From an uncultured Kroppenstedtia sp. (GTDB lineage Bacteria; Bacillota; Bacilli; Thermoactinomycetales; DSM-45169), in the NCBI GenBank assembly GCA_959600065.1, contig CAUGKZ010000098.1, positions 1 to 6,548 of the forward strand: a stretch of DNA of 6,548 nt. Direction: 5' to 3'. The position numbers and the translations under genes are program-made. Under the pieces are notes generated by a model, which saw only the letters and a program-made list of their open reading frames with translations, was not told the origin of the DNA and made no database searches. Positions 6,281 through 6,548 of the stretch are shown piece after piece. Numbering within the stretch: the stretch's first letter is position 1; every line of letters starts with the position of its first letter.

Positions 6281-6548
6281 GTGTCTGAAATGTCTTTTGA
6301 ATCGGTGAATGTGGGAAATCTCAGGGTTCATGTTTGTTCGACGGATAAATTTAAGACCACATTGATGATGGCGATGGTTCAGCAACAACTGTCTACAGAG
6401 ACAGTGACTCGTCATGCTCTCTTACCGAATGTCCTACAACGGGGCACCCAGACCCACCCTTCAACAGTGGGACTGAAACGCAAATTGGATGATCTGTATG
6501 GGGCTACACTGTTTGGAGATGTGTTCAAGCGAGGAGAGCGACATATTC
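6281..6548 (+). CDS. ymfF: YmfF (YfmF)-type inactive M16 peptidase homologue, N-terminal part (3' end outside window)
   Basis: The first 89 residues of a protein of the M16 (insulinase/processing peptidase) family that continues past the right edge. In Bacillus, ymfF lies downstream of spoIIIE, and the YmfF/YmfH-type pair has been linked to modification of elongation factor P. The sequence shows the family opening: VHV then TDKFKT (21-26), ALLPNVLQRGT (46-56) and LKRKLDDLYGATL (65-77). The position aligned to the zinc-binding HxxEH of active M16 enzymes, just before the GT at 55-56, reads ALLPN, so no zinc site is present; this is expected for the non-catalytic partner, the active one being YmfH. 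GTG 6281 is preferred as start because of ribosome binding site spacing; ATG 6290 would shorten the protein by three residues. It has its own candidate promoter and sits behind a terminator, so it is probably a separate transcription unit from the importer. Confidence 0.88.
   Translation, partial: MSEMSFESVNVGNLRVHVCSTDKFKTTLMMAMVQQQLSTETVTRHALLPNVLQRGTQTHPSTVGLKRKLDDLYGATLFGDVFKRGERHI

Overview
The window reads as an ordinary chromosomal stretch of an endospore-forming, Gram-positive bacterium (Bacillota), of moderate GC by eye. The evidence is the C-terminal half of a SpoIIIE-type DNA translocase at the left edge, a YmfF-type M16 protein at the right edge, strong purine-rich ribosome binding sites, and a lipobox-bearing binding protein. 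The spoIIIE to ymfF neighbourhood is known from Bacillus relatives. A lineage such as Thermoactinomycetaceae or a thermophilic Bacillus relative is possible, but that is a guess.

Layout, all genes on the plus strand: (1) 2-1162, spoIIIE, cut by the left edge. (2) 1163-1337, a gap with an extended -10 promoter and a leader that can fold into a closed multi-helix RNA ending at the ribosome binding site of the next gene. (3) 1338-5963, a four-gene ABC importer operon: BMP-family lipoprotein, double-ABC ATPase, permease 1 and permease 2. It has the full gene set of the B. subtilis NupNOPQ (YufNOPQ) guanosine/nucleoside uptake system. A perfect 8-bp hairpin followed by four T residues separates the lipoprotein gene from the ATPase gene. 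The last three genes overlap by 10 and 8 nt. (4) 5964-6280, a 317-nt gap with three successive hairpins, the last a probable intrinsic terminator, then a likely promoter. (5) 6281-6548, start of ymfF, cut by the right edge.

The importer genes act together: the membrane-anchored lipoprotein captures a nucleoside (probably a purine nucleoside) outside the membrane and hands it to a pore made of the two related permeases, driven by the double ATPase. The flanking genes are chromosome housekeeping and sporulation functions, with no obvious mechanistic link to the importer.

No mobile element, CRISPR array, tRNA, rRNA or previously undescribed protein system was seen. The parts not explained by known families are RNA-level: the structured leader at 1220-1329, the hairpin inside the operon at 2401-2425, and a set of mutually exclusive pairings at 6007-6121. 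All three are by-eye foldings and remain hypotheses.
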